Assembly: GCF_003438995.1 (NCBI RefSeq)
Contig: NZ_QSUN01000012.1
Coordinates: 37,983-101,982, forward strand
Direction of reading: 5' to 3'
Length of the DNA: 64,000 nucleotides
From: Bacteroides sp. OM05-12
GTDB lineage: Bacteria > Bacteroidota > Bacteroidia > Bacteroidales > Bacteroidaceae
Every line of letters starts with the position of its first letter. Within the stretch, counting starts at the first letter, position 1. The translations under genes were made by a program, and so were the position numbers. The notes beneath the pieces are model-generated. The model worked only from the letters and a program-made list of their open reading frames with translations, was not told the DNA's origin and did no database searches. This document shows positions 60,848-64,000 of this stretch, piece after piece.

Positions 60848-62629
60848 ATGAAACAAGTAATAAAGGAACGCATTGCAACTCTACGCCAATTTATGAAAGC
60901 ACATAAGCTGGCTGCATTCATTATCCCTACAACGGACCCGCACCTTAGCGAGTACACCGCTTCTCATTGGGAATCAAGAAAATGGATCTCCGGTTTCACC
61001 GGGTCTGCCGGAACGATTGTTATCACAGATGAGAATGCCGGTCTATGGACAGACTCACGTTATTTTCTTCAGGCAGCAGAACAAATAGCCGGAAATGACA
61101 TTCAACTATTCAAGGAAGGTCTACCCGGTACGCCTTCTATTACAGAATGGCTCTGCAAGACATTAAAACCGAATGACTGCGTAGGTGTAGACGGACAGAT
61201 ATTTTCTGTAACTGAAATAGAAAGAATTAAAAAAGAATTGGAAATTTGCCGAATCAACTTAAATACAGAATTCGATCCGATGGATGAGTTGTGGAAAGAC
61301 CGTCCTGATATGCCACAAGCTCCGGCATTTATCCACCTCATTCAGTATGCCGGGAAAAGCTGCATTGAAAAGGTTGCTGAAATTCGTAATGCAATGGCAC
61401 AGAATGATGCAGACGGACTATTAGTATCGGCTCTTGACGAGATAGCATGGACACTCAATCTGAGAGGCAGTGATGTAAAATGTAATCCGGTCGTAGTTAG
61501 TTATCTGATAATCACCCGTCAAGACATTATCTATTTCATAGCACCGGAGAAAATCACGCAAGAAGTAAAAGAATACTTGCATTCGCAAGGGGTAACGATA
61601 AAAGGATATACAGAGCTTTGCAGTTACCTGAATTCATGTCAGTTAAAGAAACTACAGTTAAATCCGGTAAGCACTAATTACGCAGCTTATTCTTCTATTA
61701 ATCCCGATTGTCACATTTTGCGTGAGAAGTCTCCGATTGCTCTTTTAAAAGCAATAAAAAATGAACAAGAGATTCAGGGTATTCATGCAGCTATGGTTAG
61801 AGACGGGCTCGCACTTGTTCGCTTTCTCCGCTGGCTTGAGCAAGCCGTTCCTGCAGGAAATGAAACCGAGATAAGTATAGACAACAAACTGCATGAGCTA
61901 CGTGCCGAACAAGAGTTTTATATGGGCGAAAGCTTTGATACGATTGCCGGATATAAAGAGCATGCGGCCATAGTACATTATTCCGCCACTCCTGAAAGTG
62001 ATGCTGCACTACATCCCGAAGGTTTTCTGTTATTGGATTCAGGAGCACAATATCTTGATGCCACAACAGACATCACCCGGACAATTGCTCTCGGTTCACT
62101 AACAGAAGAAGAGAAGAAAGATTATACCGCAGTTCTGAAAGGACATATTCAACTTGCCATGTGCAAGTTCCCTCATGGAACCAGAGGTGCACAAGTTGAC
62201 ATTTTAGCCCGACTTGCTCTCTGGAAAAGCGGAATGAACTTTTTACACGGAACAGGTCATGGTGTGGGAGTATTCCTTAGCGTACATGAAGGTCCACAAA
62301 GTATCCGAATGAATGAAAATCCGGTTATATTACTTCCCGGCATGTTAACTTCCAACGAACCGGGTATCTACAAAGGAGGCAGGCACGGTATCCGTATCGA
62401 AAACCTGGTTCTTGTATGCGAAGATCAGGAGACTGAATTCGGAACATTCTATAAATTTGAAACAGTCACGATGTGTCCGATCGATACAACCGGTATCATT
62501 AAAACGATGATGACGCAAGAAGAAATCGACTGGCTGAATGAATACCATCAAACGGTTTACAAGAATCTGGAAGCATACCTGACACCGGAAGAAAAAGAAT
62601 GGCTAAAAGAAAAAACATCAGCAATTTAA
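60848..62629 (+). CDS. Xaa-Pro aminopeptidase (aminopeptidase P family)
   Basis: 593 aa with two creatinase-like N-terminal domains and a C-terminal M24 metallopeptidase domain: DSGAQYLDATTDITRT (two Asp ligands), GTGHGVGVFLSVHEGP (His) and TSNEPGIYK (Glu). Removes residues before proline. The three-domain 593-aa length matches the long form known from Bacteroidota and eukaryotes, not the ~440-aa E. coli enzyme. Starts its own unit. Confidence 0.92.
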   Translation: MKQVIKERIATLRQFMKAHKLAAFIIPTTDPHLSEYTASHWESRKWISGFTGSAGTIVITDENAGLWTDSRYFLQAAEQIAGNDIQLFKEGLPGTPSITEWLCKTLKPNDCVGVDGQIFSVTEIERIKKELEICRINLNTEFDPMDELWKDRPDMPQAPAFIHLIQYAGKSCIEKVAEIRNAMAQNDADGLLVSALDEIAWTLNLRGSDVKCNPVVVSYLIITRQDIIYFIAPEKITQEVKEYLHSQGVTIKGYTELCSYLNSCQLKKLQLNPVSTNYAAYSSINPDCHILREKSPIALLKAIKNEQEIQGIHAAMVRDGLALVRFLRWLEQAVPAGNETEISIDNKLHELRAEQEFYMGESFDTIAGYKEHAAIVHYSATPESDAALHPEGFLLLDSGAQYLDATTDITRTIALGSLTEEEKKDYTAVLKGHIQLAMCKFPHGTRGAQVDILARLALWKSGMNFLHGTGHGVGVFLSVHEGPQSIRMNENPVILLPGMLTSNEPGIYKGGRHGIRIENLVLVCEDQETEFGTFYKFETVTMCPIDTTGIIKTMMTQEEIDWLNEYHQTVYKNLEAYLTPEEKEWLKEKTSAI

Positions 62630-62660
62630 TGTAACATACAATATATAAAATATAAAAACA

Positions 62661-63176
62661 ATGGCTTTAATAAAATCAGTCAGAGGGTTCACACCGGAAT
62701 TCGGCGACAACTGTTTCCTCGCAGACAACGCAACAATTATAGGAGATGTAGTAATCGGAAACGATTGCAGCATTTGGTTTAACACTGTTTTACGGGGTGA
62801 CGTCAATTCCATTCGCATCGGCAATCAAGTCAATATACAGGACGGAAGCGTACTGCATACTCTTTATGAAAAATCAACGATAGAAATAGGTGATAATGTT
62901 TCCATCGGGCACAATGTAACCATACACGGAGCCGCAATCAAAGACGGTGCATTAATCGGCATGGGGGCTACTGTGTTGGATCATGCCATAGTGGGAGAAG
63001 GTGCCATCGTTGCTGCCGGTTCTTTAGTTTTAAGCAATACCGTAATCGAGCCGGGAAGTATCTGGGGAGGTGTACCTGCCAAATTCATTAAAAAGGTAGA
63101 TCCCGAACAGGCAAAGGAACTCAACCAAAAGATAGCCAAGAATTATCTGATGTACTCGCAATGGTATAAAGAGTAG
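62661..63176 (+). CDS. Gamma-class carbonic anhydrase-like hexapeptide protein
   Basis: 171 aa left-handed beta-helix of hexapeptide repeats (for example IGDNVSIGHNVTIHG). The three zinc histidines of gamma-carbonic anhydrases are present: His66 (VLHT), His84 and His89. Homologues (YrdA/PaaY type) have zinc-binding sites but variable activity, so CO2 hydration is possible but not certain. 31 bases after the aminopeptidase gene. Confidence 0.87.
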   Translation: MALIKSVRGFTPEFGDNCFLADNATIIGDVVIGNDCSIWFNTVLRGDVNSIRIGNQVNIQDGSVLHTLYEKSTIEIGDNVSIGHNVTIHGAAIKDGALIGMGATVLDHAIVGEGAIVAAGSLVLSNTVIEPGSIWGGVPAKFIKKVDPEQAKELNQKIAKNYLMYSQWYKE

Positions 63177-63193
63177 GGAATATTCCCTACTCT
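63170..63193. terminator. 24-bp palindrome spanning both convergent stop codons
   Basis: Perfect palindrome of arms AGAGTAGGGAAT / ATTCCCTACTCT. The plus-strand gene's TAG stop (63174-63176) is in the left arm and the minus-strand gene's stop (CTA, 63187-63189) in the right. Probable shared terminator. Confidence 0.65.
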
Positions 63194-63624
63194 TCATTAT
63201 CACCAAAATCCAGTTCCTCCATATAATTGTCCGTAGGGAGAGTAAACATAATACAGGAAAGCAATATATTCAGGACAATTATCAAAAAAGACAGCCAAAA
63301 TCCTCCTGACAAATATCGGAAATTATTTAAAGCCAACTCTGCATTACATAAACATATAATAAAGAAAACAGAAGATAATAATGTAAAAACGATGCGAAAA
63401 CTCCTTTTCACCAACGAATGATTCTTCCAAAACAGAATATTAAGAAGAAATCCTCCTACCGCTCCAATAACCACTAACCACGGAGCAAACGGATGCCCCA
63501 ATTCCGAAGAACTGCTTGTTAACAACTCAAGTCCTGTTCGCGCATACTTCGCATCGGCAAAGATATCTGCAAACAAAAATATTACCAGAGCAATCACATT
63601 CAATAAATTCGATAGTAGCCCCAT
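63187..63624 (-). CDS. Small hypothetical four-TM membrane protein
   Basis: 145 aa. Four hydrophobic helices (about 5-18, 47-65, 76-92, 106-127), acidic C-terminus (EELDFGDNEE). Not recognised. Upstream are a -7 box TACATTTG (63700-63693) and a TAACTCTT / AAGAGTTA hairpin (63660-63683) in the predicted leader. Confidence 0.65.
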   Translation of the reverse strand: MGLLSNLLNVIALVIFLFADIFADAKYARTGLELLTSSSSELGHPFAPWLVVIGAVGGFLLNILFWKNHSLVKRSFRIVFTLLSSVFFIICLCNAELALNNFRYLSGGFWLSFLIIVLNILLSCIMFTLPTDNYMEELDFGDNEE

Positions 63625-63856
63625 AATAGTAGATTTTAATAGTTAACAATCGCATTTGCTAACTCTTTCTTTCCCAAGAGTTATGGATAATACAAATGTA
63701 TCGAATAAAAAGAAGAAAAACAAGGAAACAGCTCATTAGTTAGTAAATCAGGCATAAAAGTATGATTTTCAGATTATATTAAAGTTACCTTCACTTATCA
63801 CTATTTGGAGATAAACAACTGTAACACAGAATATAAAAGTGAAGGAACTTTTATCA

Positions 63857-63936
63857 GTTGAGAATTAAGAGTTGAGAATTGAGAATTTAAAGAAAGAAGG
63901 TGGACTCTCCACTCTCAATTTTCAACTCTCAACTTT
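63857..63936. repeat. AGTTGAGA-type imperfect inverted repeat
   Basis: Left arm begins AGTTGAGAATTAAGAG, right arm ends CAACTCTCAACT; about 30-bp imperfect arms with internal direct repetition of TTGAGAA. Arms resemble those in the rpoB-rpoC gap. Confidence 0.55.
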
Positions 63937-63941
63937 AAAAT

Positions 63942-64000
63942 TGAACTGCACCCCAAAAGTTGGACAGTTAATTATTTGTTTCTATAATTGATTCTATATT
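63942..64000 (+). mobile_element. Putative left end of an IS3-family insertion sequence
   Basis: TGAACTGCACCCC then AAAAGTTGGACAG resembles the terminal inverted repeats common in IS3-family elements. The window ends before any transposase, so this is a terminus call only. Confidence 0.55.

Larger units (their letters stand above)
63625..64000. other. 376-base right-end intergenic region
   Basis: Holds a leader hairpin for the membrane-protein gene, an imperfect AGTTGAGA-type inverted repeat (63857-63936), and from 63942 a sequence resembling an IS3-family terminus. No gene. Confidence 0.6.

Overview
The window is a stretch of a Bacteroides-type chromosome (phylum Bacteroidota). The evidence is the repeated TAnnTTTG -7 promoter motif, sometimes with a TTTG-like -33 box 18-19 bp upstream; r-protein and RNA-polymerase sequences of Bacteroidales type; an L-rhamnose operon with an AraC-type regulator; and mostly absent Shine-Dalgarno sequences. 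The species cannot be fixed from sequence alone.

Positions 1-3900: a leftward arginine operon argR - GNAT acyltransferase - argG - argC - argD (argD cut by the window edge), preceded by two TATGCATA-cored palindromes that probably bind ArgR. Positions 4080-9750: a rightward L-rhamnose operon (kinase, isomerase, transporter, aldolase) followed by its AraC-type regulator, which has its own promoter. Together the four operon genes take up rhamnose and convert it to DHAP and lactaldehyde.

Positions 9750-26000: mixed accessory and housekeeping genes. They include an AraC regulator divergent from an amidohydrolase-2 protein with an altered catalytic position, a secreted CE1-type esterase, a Qnr-like pentapeptide-repeat protein, a GDSL hydrolase, a MATE transporter, a zinc-ribbon/NUDIX pair, an AlbA_2 (Schlafen-type) protein, a GyrI-like AraC protein, malate dehydrogenase, a thioesterase, O-acetylhomoserine sulfhydrylase and a membrane-anchored MutS-family ATPase. 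Two non-coding repeat structures (22501-22642 and 22714-22808) lie just before the MutS gene.

Positions 26029-44051: the merged str-S10-spc-alpha ribosomal superoperon, all leftward: rpsL, rpsG, fusA, rpsJ through secY, map, infA, rpmJ, rpsM, rpsK, rpsD, rpoA, rplQ. Then come a DUF3467 gene, a rightward orphan membrane-protein gene, and leftward rpoC, rpoB, rplL, rplJ, rplA, rplK, nusG, secE, tRNA-Trp, tuf and four tRNAs (Thr, Gly, Tyr, Thr). The translation theme continues with hpf, a Xer recombinase and rpsU. The right end holds aminopeptidase P, a gamma-carbonic-anhydrase-like protein, a small membrane protein, and what looks like the first bases of an IS3-family insertion sequence.

I found no CRISPR array, phage or obvious multi-gene defence system. 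The most interesting signals are the two non-coding repeat structures before the MutS gene, a dispersed inverted repeat found at two convergent-gene junctions, the TM-anchored MutS, the Tyr-for-His change in the amidohydrolase, the Cys-rich tail of the arginine-operon acyltransferase, and a small set of translation genes with perfect Shine-Dalgarno sequences in a genome that rarely uses them.
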